A stretch of DNA of 64,000 nucleotides from Haberlea rhodopensis (lineage: Eukaryota; Streptophyta; Magnoliopsida; Lamiales; Gesneriaceae), in NCBI GenBank assembly GCA_907163345.1, contig CAJQUN010000015.1, positions 8,278,886-8,342,885 on the forward strand. Direction: 5' to 3'. A program made the translations under genes and the position numbers. Each line of letters opens with the position of its first letter. Position 1 is the stretch's first letter. This document shows positions 45,961 to 57,570 of the stretch, in pieces. Under the pieces are notes generated by a model that was not told where the DNA came from, searched no databases, and saw only the letters and a list, made by a program, of their open reading frames with translations.

Positions 45961-46870
45961 GAGTTCCTTCAACACGTGATCAGAGAAGAGCCATCGGGGT
46001 TTTTCTCTCATACCATTATTTCTCATAAAACTCTTATGAGGATCATGAAGGAAGAACCAAAGCTTCAAATGTATGATGGATTTACAATTGGAGCGATGGA
46101 GAAAGCCATGGATATGACTGGTCTTCGAAGCAGGAAGCATCAGATTATCCATAGGGTTACAACATGTGAATTTGCTATCCCGATGGAATTCACGGGAAAC
46201 CAAATCGAGATGCAATTAATCCCCTACAGAGAAATCAAGGAGATTAAAAACAAGGTGAAAAGAGAGGTTGCTAATACACTCTCATCGGAGCCATTAGAGT
46301 TATCAATAAAGCAACATTCAAGGAAGGAATTAATTCGCTCCTCAACCTGGCGATCTTTGACAAGAGAATCCCGAACCTCAAAGATTCGTGTTTGGAAGCA
46401 GTGGCAGGAAATCTGTATGCAGGAAAGATGGCCTTCAACATCTATCCGAGGATTGCATACAATTTAAGAGATCGAGACTTCAAAAGTTCTCACTCTTCAT
46501 CAAGATTTTAAAAGAGAAGATTTGATGAATGATGGGAACAGGCCTTACTCGATCACCTACAAGGTGTCATACGCACTCTCGAATACTCATCATTCCAAGG
46601 TATTCTTGAGAAAGGAATTCATCAAAGTCCCCAGAATCTTCGAAGATTTCGCCAGAACAGTATTGTCGGACATCATTGATACTCCGACAATAGGAGAGAT
46701 CGACATGAGGATACAAGATCAACCTGTTCTAAACAGAAGTAGGAGCCTTATGATCGAGTCAAGAAGGATGTCTTTCCAACAAGATAGGTTAATCAGCAAC
46801 TATCCGGGGGATAAACAGAAGGCAACCTCAAGCAGAATTCAGAAAATCCGAAGGTATTCAAAACACTAGG
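45961..46870 (+). pseudogene. Pararetrovirus movement-protein-like region
   Basis: In shifting frames: FAIPMEFTGNQIEMQLIPYR, then in another frame an IGAIRV...FKEGIN segment and GNLYAGKMAFNIYPRIAY, then GNRPYSITYKVSYALSNTHH. These recurrent strands are characteristic of the 30K movement superfamily of plant pararetroviruses. At least two frame changes (near 46270 and 46480) make it non-functional. Confidence 0.65.
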
Positions 46871-46999
46871 AAACCCCAAAGATTTGGGACCAAAAGCGGT
46901 TAACTGAAATGCCCAGAAGGCTGGAGAGAAGTGCAGATAGTTTTCGACATCACCGAGAATAACAATATCTTCCCCTGTGATGTCCTATATTATTTGCAA

Positions 47000-47960
47000 C
47001 AACCTACAGTTGGCAAATTTTAAGGAAACCTTCAAATTGGTGAAAGTGATCTCACAAATGAAGGAATTGCCGGAAGAATCCCAGAACATCTTATTCTAGG
47101 GATTGAATTTCTTGAAGAACATAAACCTTGGGACAGATTGCAAGATGGAATGGAATTCACGACGGAAAGAGATACCGAATTCGATGACCACCAGTCCATT
47201 CTCAATATACATCTCCGTTGGGATGTTCTATGAGAAGTACCGGGCATAATATTTTGTAGCCTACATAGATTCAGGAGCTGGAATATATACTGTCAGGCGA
47301 GATATCTCCCTAAAAAAGTTGGTGAGAAATTACCAGCCATTGCCGGAAGAGACTTTTCCAAGAGGATCCTTATTTTTAATGAAGGAATCCAAGGAGCGGA
47401 AATAATTTATCGGAGGAGCAGGAGGTACCCCATGGTACAAAGTCAAGACTCCACCAATTTATTTCAATGATACCGGAGCTGATATGCTGTTAGAAAATAA
47501 TTTCCTACAGACATTCAAGCGGTTCACACAGGAGAACGTGACTAGGAGACTTATTTTCACAACCCTTTGTGATCATAAGATTATTGTGCAAAGACTACGG
47601 GAGGCGTTTCACAGAACATTCCCAATTAGTTTTCGCAGCAAGCGTGGTGTTGAAGGAAAACTTCGACACCCAAAGATGAAGGATCAGCGGAAATTTGGAG
47701 AAGGAATTCTTCAGTTTCAACAACAAGGTCCTAGTGAAAAGGATTCTCAAACTTTTGACTGGGTTAACATTATGTCTTTCAGGGAACATGATGAGGAAGA
47801 AGTGACTCTAGAAACCCTGTTGCTATTAAAAAGGCATTACAAGAAGAAGTTCCACAACTCGAGACTACCCTTGAAGAGCGATCACTCTAGAGGATGCAAA
47901 AAGGAAAATTCGGAGGAACTACAACGAGGATCCACTAGCATGGTTGAACAAGAATGAACT
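47000..47960 (+). pseudogene. Pararetrovirus aspartic protease and linker
   Basis: AYIDSGAGIYTV at 47259-47294 is the protease active site (Asp-Ser-Gly). A downstream frame 47484-47957 (MLLENNFLQTFKRFTQENVT) fits the end of the protease and the linker toward RT, although the original start is lost to shifts. Confidence 0.6.
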
Positions 47961-48115
47961 CAAAGCTACTTTGAAGGTGAAAGCCGAAAAAGAAAATGAG
48001 TTTGTCAGATTCAGACCACTCCCCATGAATATGGAAGATCGGATGGATATGCAGATGATACTTAAGGAACATCTTGACCTTAAGTTAATCTCAGCAGGTA
48101 TTTCTCCATACAGCA
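47961..48115 (+). pseudogene. Pararetrovirus RT, N-terminal piece
   Basis: Reads through FVRFRPLPMNMEDRMDMQMI to LKLISAGISPYS, the conserved entry of the RT domain, and is cut there by the solo LTR. The RT frame resumes on the far side after the duplicated CAGCA. Confidence 0.65.
48111..48115. repeat. Target site duplication CAGCA (left)
   Basis: CAGCA before 48116 recurs at 50673-50677, directly after the LTR end. Confidence 0.93.
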
Positions 48116-50672
48116 TGTAAGGCCCCAACCTCTTAACTCATCATTAATGCAATTATGATGTCATTTGTGTATGTAAAAATTCTTTTCTTTTAAAGAATCA
48201 TTACATGCTTCACATAATCTCCATGACTTTTATAAAAATTTGGGCAGAGTGTCCCCATAATTTGGGCTATCAAAATATAACGCATCACTAAAAATAACTC
48301 ACAGCCAGGGAAAAACACAATACTAAACGAAATCATCACCATAAGTAAGTTCCAGCCAGGGAAAACACAATAATAAGAAGATATAAAAAGTGGACTCCCG
48401 ACACCATTATTACAGTCCATATACACGACTCCAAGTGCTCACATGCGAGCAACAAATAATGATACCCATCTAGTGGCATAAATAATGTATACCATTTACC
48501 CAATCTCATCTACGCTTCAGGAGGCAATATTATCCAACCAAGCTCGAGCTTGCTACGCCAAATAAACTTTGTAGCTGTAACACCTGTTTCAACAGAAACA
48601 GCCCCCGCACAGGGTGAGCATACTCCAACTCAATATTCATTCACAAATCAATATACAAAATTGTAATACAACAATTTAAATTATTCAGAACTCATAAAAA
48701 TATACTCCCTGTACAATTCCGATCCGGCATAGCTATCCCGAACTGTTCCTGTTTCAATCTTATATACTTTCATAAATATCAAGTTCAATATCATTATTCA
48801 AACCATGGTACTCATCAATGCCATAAATACGACATAATCACAGTTTATCATTTAAACTCAATCATGACGAATCTTATCTCGAAGGCAACTCTGCCTATCA
48901 ATTAATCTCATTCTCGACCACTTCTCATATCGTTCGTGCCAATGGCATCAATAATCAACTCGTATACCCGAATCACGTACATCGACGTATCCACCATTCC
49001 ACGTATATTAAACTCAACCATCAAACTCAATCGCTTAACCTTAAACATCACAGTCAAAATACATGTACACATGAATATATAAATACTGGGTATACCTGCT
49101 CGTACGTCACCACGTACCTTATAGTCGACAACATTAACAAGCTATCATCAACGTCCGAAGTCTCGTATAGTGTCTATATCGAATATCAATTCAATATTAG
49201 CTCATATTCAAAGCAATTAATATCATTAAGCACTCTTCATTTTCATGCTTCATAGTGTACACAAACAAGCCAATAATCCTCTATTTGAGTCATCTCCAAC
49301 TCAACTATATAGTAAGTAAATTCACAAAATCAAGACAATCTATATTACTCAAATCAACTATACAGTTAGTTCATAGATTTGTCATTCAAATACTCAATAA
49401 AGTCTCCAATTCATGCTATTGCACACATGCAAGTAAATTCATTAATATACACTTTAATACATGTTTATAACACACATTAATAACTACCTATTCACACAAT
49501 CACATATGCTCCAAGTTATTAGCATCTCAAACCTTAGCCCAACACTCACCAAGACATTTCCATGATAAAAGCCATAAAGGTAGACTTTCTTACTTCACCT
49601 TTAGTAGAGCTTTTGGCCAACATTTGAACACCACTTAATTATATTATCAAACACCTTATAAGCATGATTTTAAGCCCCATTAAAGTCCTAATTTTTGGTC
49701 AAGAACCGAAGCCTAAAAACCAATTCATTTCAGCAACTAAACCAATTCAGTCCAGCATTAAAATTGGTCCATTTCAGCAGCCATATTTTGAACCAAAAGC
49801 AGTAGAATTCGAAACTTAGAACAACATATTTTTGAACACTAAAACATCAAGATTTTTGTACCAAAGTATACCAATTCAACCAACAATTAAATCCCCCAAA
49901 CATGGCAGCAGATTTTCGAAATATAAGCAACAGATTTTCGAACCATAGCATGAAAGCTTTGACCAGAAACATTGTCTAATTTTGAACCAACTACAACATA
50001 ATTTTCGAGCCAAAAACATCATAGGACTCGAGTTTACAACAGGAAAATCAAGCCCAAATCAACAAGAAATTCGCTCATACAAAAGGGGCGAACATACCAT
50101 ACACAAGCACCATTTTTATGTGCCCAAATCTTTCCCTCAACCCTAGCTAAAATCGAACCCATACACAAGGAATAACCAAGGAAGAAGAAGGTTTGGTGCA
50201 AGATGATATTACCACAAAAACTTGAGCAGGAAAATCAAACTTGAAAGCTTCCCCTGCAGCGTAAAGAAGCTGACGGCGCCAAGGAGGAGAAAAGAAGGAA
50301 ATTGTCAATTAGTGTGTGAAAATGGGGGAATTATGTGTTTTAATTCCAACCCTATTTTAAAATAACACAACTCAATCCCATCTCTTCAATTATTATTTTA
50401 GTTTAAATCATCTAATATATTGTTGCAAAAAAAACCCCTCTAAATTTAATTTGCATCACAAGTTCAACCTGAAATTATTATTCTATTCCCGGACCAAAAA
50501 TAACACTCCCACGAATTTAAGAATCTTCTTGAATTTAACTAACATTATAAATTCGATCTCGAAATCATTTATCTCAACTCAGCTCCAAAATCCGATACCC
50601 TAAATCCCGACATATCATATAAACATCATAATTAAATCCAATAAAAGATTTTAATTATTCCCGGACATCACA
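48116..50672 (-). repeat. Solo LTR, LARD/Tekay-related, inserted in pararetrovirus RT
   Basis: 2557 bp, TGTAAGGCCCC...GGACATCACA on +, flanked by CAGCA. There is no primer site, purine tract or internal domain, so it is a solo LTR left by LTR-LTR recombination. It matches the LARD LTRs in blocks (48230-48380 with 55205-55345) and keeps the donor-like motif at about 49095-49120. The reading phase of RT resumes at 50678, confirming an insertion after the virus integrated. Confidence 0.92.
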
Positions 50673-50677
50673 CAGCA

Positions 50678-51426
50678 GTCCATAATTTCTTGTTGGGAAT
50701 CATGGAGAAATTAAACGAGGAAAGCCGAGATTGGTGATCAACTATAAAGGGATCAACGAAATCTTGGAATTCGACGGTTATTTTATCCCAAGCAAAGAAC
50801 ATTTGGTAACTAGCCACAAGAATGCCAAAGTGTTTTCTAAGTTCGATTGCAAGTCTGGGTTCTACCAGATTAAAATGGAGGAAGCAAGCAGAAAGTTTAC
50901 AGCATTCTCCACTCCACAAGGATATTATATCTGGAATGTTATGCCAATGAGATTGCCGAATGCTCCGCAGATATATCATAGAAAGACGGAGAATCTTTTC
51001 AAGGATTACTTCAGCTTCATGTTCGTGTATATTGACGACATCCTTATAGCGTCAAAAAACAAGAAAGAACATCTTAAACATTTGGAAATCTTTTCAAATG
51101 TTTTTTACAAGGAAGGATTAGTGCTTTCCGAAAAGAAAGCAGTGATTGCTACAAGACAAATCGAGTTCCTTGGAATCGAGATCGACGAATCTGGAATCAT
51201 CCTGCAAAATCATATTGTTGAAAAAGTACAAGGATATCCGGATGACCTCAAGGATTTAAAACAACTTCAGAGTTTTTTAAGAGTTGTTAATTCTGCTGGA
51301 ATGTTCATCAACAATCTGGCAAACCACAGGAAGATGTTCAATCCACTACTCAAGAAAGATGTTAAGTTTGAGTGGAATGAAGATCCCAAACAAGCTGTCA
51401 AACAGCTTAAAGAAGTTTGTAGGTAA
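50678..51426 (+). pseudogene. Pararetrovirus RT, main piece
   Basis: LVINYKGINE, CKSGFYQIKMEE, FTAFSTPQGYYIWNVMPMRL and YIDDILIA (51028-51051) show RT of the caulimovirid type, ending with FLGIEIDESGIILQNHI. One stop lies near 50687 and another ends the frame at 51424-51426. YIDD in place of the more common YVDD is seen in some relatives. Confidence 0.85.
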
Positions 51427-51860
51427 CTACCGAAGCTTGCAATACCAAACGACGATGATGAACTGGTATTATACACAGATGCCAGTGATCATTGGTGGCT
51501 GCAGTTCTCATGAAAGTCACACCAGAAGGAGAAGTGCAATGCAGATATTGCAGTGGACTATATGATAAGAATGAAGTTATCAGGTGGCACATCAACGAGA
51601 TGAAATTCTTTGTTGTTCGAAAGGCTTTTAAGAAATTGCCACTTTTTCTACTTGCAAAGAATTTATCTTGAAAACAGATAATACGAGTGTCAAGACCTTT
51701 TTAAAAAATAAAATTGAATCAAAATCAGAAAAGGCTAGACTTTTAAGATGGCAAGCTGAATGCCAATATTATGATTATGATATTGTCACTGTGCAATCTG
51801 ATAAAATATTCTTGCAGGTTTTTTGACAAGAGATGGACGAGTGAAGCTAATTCCATCATA
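51427..51860 (+). pseudogene. Pararetrovirus RNase H remnant
   Basis: YTDASDHWW (Asp codon at 51478) is the first catalytic motif. Later pieces in other frames (FFVVRKAF near 51610, LKTDNTSVKTFL near 51670) follow the expected order. The domain end near 51830 is frameshifted. Confidence 0.6.
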
Positions 51861-53140
51861 ATGAGATCAAAGAACCTCCGAGAAATCTAGAGGAGCTAGA
51901 CAAGAAGATCAACGGTCTGGTGATCAATTCCCAGGCTGCAGGTCAAGTACATGAACTGGATTTCACGAAGTTCCAACATGCTATGAAGGCTACCATGCAG
52001 GCTCACACCTGTTTATGGGACAATCTTTATATTCCCCTCCGACGGGATGCTTCATCGGTAAAGCTAAAGTCGTGTTTCAGAGAGCCAGGCTCATCAACCG
52101 GCGTGGAGGATTCAAGTACCACCACTACAAGTCCTAGTACTGATCCTTTCGGGGAAGATACAGAAGGAAAAATTGATTCCCATGTATCTAGGATATCTGA
52201 AGAATTAAGCCAACCCAGCACCTCAGGGGTTAAAAGGGAGAGATTAATCTTAGGCCATCGACGGCAAAACTAAGGTTAATACTAACAAGAATACAGTTTC
52301 CCCAACTCCCCCTTTGCAGGAATATCAGAGAACATGGGAGAAACTTTGTACAAGAGTGGGTATAATTCCTGGAAAAATTACATCATACTGGTCAGGAAAA
52401 TACCCAAGAATGTGGATGCATCCTGGTGTCAAACCAGAAAGTGTTCGTGAGTGGTTTGACTTTGGCTGCCTAGCTTCAGTCTTTACCACAACACCAAGTT
52501 TTCCGGAAATTGCAAAAATTATCGGATTGGATCTATGAAGGAGTGTATGACTCATGGCAGAATAATCATACACTGGGACGAGGAGATGTTCTAGAGCAGA
52601 AATTCATAACTGCAGCCCCAGAAATCACAGAAAAAGGCCTTCACCCTAGCTTTCATTTTGTAAAGTTACAGAGGCCTAACTGGAAGGCGATGGATCAAAT
52701 AAAACCATCGCCTGAAGGAATAACACTAGTTTCCCCACTCACAGAAGATGACATTACTACCAGAAGAGCTTGGGGATTATGGGTCTGTCTCACTGAGATG
52801 GACAAAGTCAAGTATCCGTTCAAAATCTTCCAGAAACAGCGAATGGATCATTCATGGTTAACTCCATGACAAGCCATACTACAAAATTTGCTGAGGACAT
52901 CTTTGAAAAGAAGAGGCAAATATTATGGGAAACAAGATTCAGGCAACCAAAGAAACTAGCCGGAAGTTCTGCAACATGGCTCATGTGGGAAGATGGCAGG
53001 ACTACAGCTGCCCTAGCTGCCCAGAGCAGAAAGAGCCACTGTTCGGGAAAGGATTCCCTGTCAAAAGGGACCAGAAGAAAGATGACAAAGTAGGACCGAG
53101 CAAACGTGGAAAATTCCCAGCGGACTGCAAAAACTAAATT
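51861..53140 (+). pseudogene. 3' frame of pararetrovirus, function not recognised
   Basis: Frames 51920-52273, 52314-52538 and 52510-52869 are successive pieces with shifts between them. Readable parts include FTKFQHAMKATMQAHTCLWD, a Ser/Thr/Asp-rich linker, VREWFDFGCLASVFTTTPSF and EGVYDSWQNNHTLGRG. A basic, Cys/His-bearing tail lies near 52950-53140 (CNMAHVGRW, CPSCPEQK). Position after RNase H is that of the transactivator ORF in cavemo-, solendo- and caulimoviruses, or ORF2 of florendoviruses, but I cannot match it confidently. Confidence 0.45.
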
Positions 53141-53345
53141 TCTATGGACCACAGGGAGACAAGAGTCATGTGACTCTGACGAGGACCACTACCATTATAA
53201 AAAGAAAAAACAAAATGGTAGGACAACCTTTTCGGCCGAAAGTCAAAGGGACCACAAGATACCCAACAAGAAAGAAGACGCATGTAATGACGTCTGATGA
53301 TAAACAAGAGTTGAAGTCCGGAATTCACATCCACCTCCAGACTTC

Positions 53346-53353
53346 TATAAATA
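53346..53353 (+). promoter_or_regulatory. Probable pararetroviral TATA box
   Basis: TATAAATA in CTTCTATAAATACCAAGGC follows the last frame, where the pregenomic promoter lies in caulimovirids. AATAAA at 53623-53628, about 275 bp downstream, could be the matching polyadenylation signal. A (TTTC)n run lies between them at 53463-53483. Confidence 0.5.
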
Positions 53354-53640
53354 CCAAGGCATTCAGGAAGCTAATGACATCAAAAATTCTCCATAGTTTT
53401 CTGATAATAAATTTTAGAGTCTCCAAGCTTTGTAATAGTTCAACTTTCGTAGCTTGGTAATATTTCTTTCTTTCTTTCTTTCTTTTGTAATCATTTATAA
53501 TATTGTTCTGTTTGTAAATTTATGTGTTCTTGAGTCAAGCCTTATCTATATGAGAGGCTAAACAAGTCCGTCTCCTCTCAAAAGGAGACGTTTTAATGTA
53601 ATTGATATTATAAGTATTCCAGAATAAAAATAAGGCCGTT

Positions 53641-55006
53641 GCCCATCTATCTCCCAGATTTCTTTAAATCTTTCTTATATCTTGATTATACCTTACGCCC
53701 TAAGGTAGGAAACGAATTAGGGCTGTGCTGTGCGGTTTCTGAAGGAGTCGGATAACTGGCAGACTAACCTCGCCCGTTTGAATCAAGGACTCATGAGTTT
53801 CCAACATTTTGACTATAAGATCAAATCTGAAGTCAGTTAATGAGGTATTGTCACATTCAGATTTTCCAATTTCACAACAAGAGATATTTTTCTTACACCA
53901 TGCTCATAGATCGAAGTCTCATTTCGCATGTGAAATGAAAATAGCTCTTTTGAAATCGTGAGTCTCAGTAATTGAGTCCAGTCACCAAACAACATTTGTA
54001 GGTGTTGGAAAATATCAGCAATGTGAAAAATTCCTCATATCTACGTTGAAACTCAGACATTGATGCTATCATATAACACATTGTCTCGAGATCATCATAC
54101 CTACTTGAGGCTAAGGATTGTAGCAAGAGTTGTTACAAAGGCTGTTTGAAACATCTATTTAATATAAAATCTTGAACTAGTTAGGAACTGGTTTGAGCAA
54201 TTACTTATTTGTTCTAGATTTAATAATGAACATTGTTCCTATTTTGATAGAGAATGATATTCTTTTAAATTTACGAATGTGAATTGCAGTATTTTTAAGA
54301 ATGCGTGTTTTATTAAATCTGGTGAATGATTAGTATGATTATGTTCAAAGAATATAAAAAGAATGATAACTTAAATCCCACATATCTTTAGCATGTGTTG
54401 AATGTCCATTGAATTTGATTCATATGGACGTATGTGGAGCACTGAATGTTAGTGCAAGATGATGTTGAATTATCTTAAAGAGAATACGATTCTCTCTGAG
54501 TAACCCTCTAAAGTTCCATTTTTGTTGAACATAATTCATACCAATACAGTGACCAAAACTCTATATACGATATGCAGTGCAACATAATCCAAATATAGAT
54601 TTGAGATTGTTCTGCTTATGTGAAGCAGCCATTGGGAGATGAGTTTGATAGTTGATCCATCTTATGTTATTTTGTGAAAATTTATATTATCAATTGGAGA
54701 GAAAGTGTGTTTCGCAAGTGCAGTCTTTCTAGAGAAAATGTTTCTATTAGAAAGGAATGTCAATATAATATAATTTGAAAGGGTTCAAGAACCACAAACC
54801 ACTAGAAAAGTGAAACGGTAAAATTAATTGAGTCAATCATAACCTTTGAACTACACATATCAAGGGATCTGAAAGTGTTTCAAGAACTCCTGATAAATTT
54901 AATTTACACCTAGAAAGTAGTCAAATGATGTTGACCATGGATGTGATCCTAAGACTTTCAAGGAGACGATTTGGACATCGTTTCGGGACGTTGGCAAGAT
55001 GTCATG
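53641..55006 (+). pseudogene. Ty1/copia pol relic
   Basis: Degenerate sequence with copia integrase words in several frames: CPLNLIHMDVCGALNVSAR near 54405-54460, and KVCFASAVFLEKMFLL near 54700-54755, plus a GSRTT-like proline/threonine region. About 53750-53850 resembles an RNase H end (MSFQHFDYKIK), which may belong to a different element. No LTRs were found. Its right edge is cut by LARD2 at 55007. Confidence 0.55.
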
Positions 55007-57555
55007 TGTAAGGACCCCAAGCCCTTAACCCTTAATTAGTGTATTAACCAGTATGTGTGGCACGTGCTTTCAATAAAAAGTCAATCGGGAAGCTCAAATG
55101 ATGCTTACAAAATTCCTTTAATATTCAACATTATAAGATCATCTACTAACATATAGACTCATAGAGTTGCCCATTACCATCCCCATTTTGCCACTTTTCA
55201 CATTGTGGACTTTTATAAAAATTTGGGCAGAGTCTCCCCGTAAATTGAGCTATCCCAAAACAAAAGCACATCATATAATATAATTCCCGGCCAGGGAAAA
55301 CATAACACTCATCAGAATACAGCAATATCAAGTAAATTCCCAGCCAGGGAAGACACCACACATATGACAACAAAAGTGGGTTTCAACACCCACAATACAC
55401 CAATGACTCTCATATCATTTAGCAATTCTACCCCTAATTGCATGCAACATAGAATGAAAGAGAGAAAGGCTCATGCCTTTATATACAACCCATATACAAG
55501 TATAATCTTGCTCACATGCGAGCATCATGAATATGTATATAACCCTCATGGGTATATAAGTACTCAATACGATACCGTGCTCCATCAAGCCCTGGTACCA
55601 CGATCCTGGGAGTACATCCAATCAACAGCTCGAGCTCATCTCCAAAGCCATCGATGTACCTGTTCACCTGCCCCAACAGAGACAGCCCCCAACGGGGTGA
55701 GCATACCAATTCCACAATTTCATAATCATAATGACATAATACATAATTTACGAAAATGTAAATATTGTGGAACATATGTGATACTTCCTGGATGGTATCA
55801 TCCTCATCATAGCGTACCCCTGTAATAACCCTGTTCTCAAAACAGATAAATCATCAAATCCTGAATATGTAGTTAATCATCATATTGGTTAACCCTAGCC
55901 AGTTTCAATTTAACAACATCTCATAACATCTTTCTTTATCTAGCAATTATCATAATTCTAGATATCATATTGAGATTTCCTTAACTTCCGATACTAGTTA
56001 ATCACTTCTCTGATTAACTACGTCTCTGTTCCTATTCATTACCAATAGGGAATAAAATACAGATATCCTAGATATCTAATCAAATACCATATTTTCATTT
56101 CTTACTTCAAAGTAGCATCATACTATCGGTGTTTGCTCCGTAGCAACCACACCACATCATTTGCTCGCTTCATAGCGGTACCAAGCATTTCACCATGTGA
56201 ATCAACATAACGTAACCAAGTCTCGGTACCATCATAGTAAAACATTTCATGTATTTAAATCATGCATCATACTTGTAAAACATCATTTAAACTATGCTCG
56301 TACGCTAAACGTACCTTAAATCCTCGAAGTCCGAGCCAAACCTTGCTCGAGTTCCATGCCCCGAGGAACGATGTGCTAACACGATAAATAATTCACAATT
56401 ATTTACGAACATGTAACCCATGCTCAAGCACATCCATAACCCTCAAAATATTGTCGACACACGACAATTAAACATCTAAAAGACCCGGGGCAGGGTACAT
56501 GCAGGGAGGGAAAACGAATGCAACATATCGAAAAATTGCTCAAGAACCACTTCAATAATTCGAACCCAACCAACACAAATCAAACCCAAATAATCACCAT
56601 AATTCATCTAACACATGAATTAATCAATTAACAACAGCAATAATCGTCCCACATGCCAAAACCCCCAAAATTCGAATTCAAGCCCTAACTTCGAATCCAA
56701 TTCCTCAATTTCGAACACAATCAGGCATCATAATGCATCTAAAACATGAATCAATCAATTACTAACAAGAATCATCACTCCTTGTCAAAAGCCCCAATTT
56801 TTCGAACCCTAACTCACAAAATCGAGCTGAAATTCGAACCAAATGCAACAAATATTTCGAACCACAAAAGTCTGAAATCATCGACTCAATAACAGCTCAC
56901 AAACGCCCCAAAAACATCAGAAAAATCGTACAAAAAACATAACAAAATCGAGCCCCAAAAATCGGATGAACTCCAGTTTTCGAACCCTACGCTTTTCTGG
57001 CAAATCCGAACGCGATTCTCGACGAAACTTCGAATTGTTGGTATGGATAGGAGCGCCTGGAAGAGACGATTCCAACGGCGGGTGGCACGCGCCGAACGGC
57101 GGCCGGACGGCGGCGGGCGGAGCACTTTTGTGCGCGGTGGTCAAAGGGGATCGGGAAAGGGGCGCGCGGGTGGAGAGAGAAATGAGGTGCTGAAATGGTT
57201 CCGATAATTAAAATCTCGGGTTCAACTGGTATTTATAGCAAAAATACCCCAAAATACTAAAAGCCCCACAAATACATCATGATTCATTAAAAATCATCTG
57301 TTTTCAAAAATTCTCTCTCTAACTCAAAAACCCCCTACCGGTGCCCACACACAGCACCCGAGATTCTGAGTCACACTAAAAACCCAACTCACAGGTTTTC
57401 ACCGAAATGAGAATACGATCTCAACCTCGGGATCCAACGATCCCAACTACTCAAATAGACGAGCCCAGAAGGCCCAACACCTCGATTAAACTCCAATTGT
57501 CACGTAAAACAACTTTACGGGTTATTAACACTCCGGGATTAACATCCCCATCACA
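55007..57555 (-). repeat. 3' LTR of LARD2
   Basis: 2549 bp, TGTAAGGACCCC...CCCCATCACA on +. TATA box on the reverse strand at 57230-57237; donor-like motif at 56296-56318; GC-rich block at about 57040-57180. Frames at 55364-55825 and 56886-57125 lie wholly in the LTR and recur in the other LTR, so they are not host genes. Confidence 0.94.
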
Positions 57556-57570
57556 ATATCCCCCACTAAA
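57556..57570 (-). other. Polypurine tract of LARD2
   Basis: Reverse strand AGTGGGGGATAT adjoins the LTR, identical in layout to LARD1 at 12074-12085. Confidence 0.8.

Larger units (their letters stand above)
44385..53640 (+). mobile_element. Endogenous pararetrovirus (Caulimoviridae), decayed, split by a solo LTR
   Basis: About 6.7 kb of viral sequence once the 48116-50672 insertion is excluded. Domains in order are coat-like with basic tract and zinc knuckle, 30K-type movement protein, aspartic protease, RT, RNase H, and an unidentified 3' frame, followed by a TATA box and AATAAA. No integrase is present, as expected for this family. Coat before movement recalls cavemoviruses, whose first ORF carries both; most other plant pararetroviruses place movement first. 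All frames are broken by stops and shifts, so it is a fossil. The edges are approximate. Confidence 0.78.

Noticed and set aside
55364..55825. 153-codon frame, also at 61986-62447, as a possible gene
   Set aside because: Both copies are the same LTR positions of LARD2; the reading is broken in the LARD1 LTR and shows no domain.
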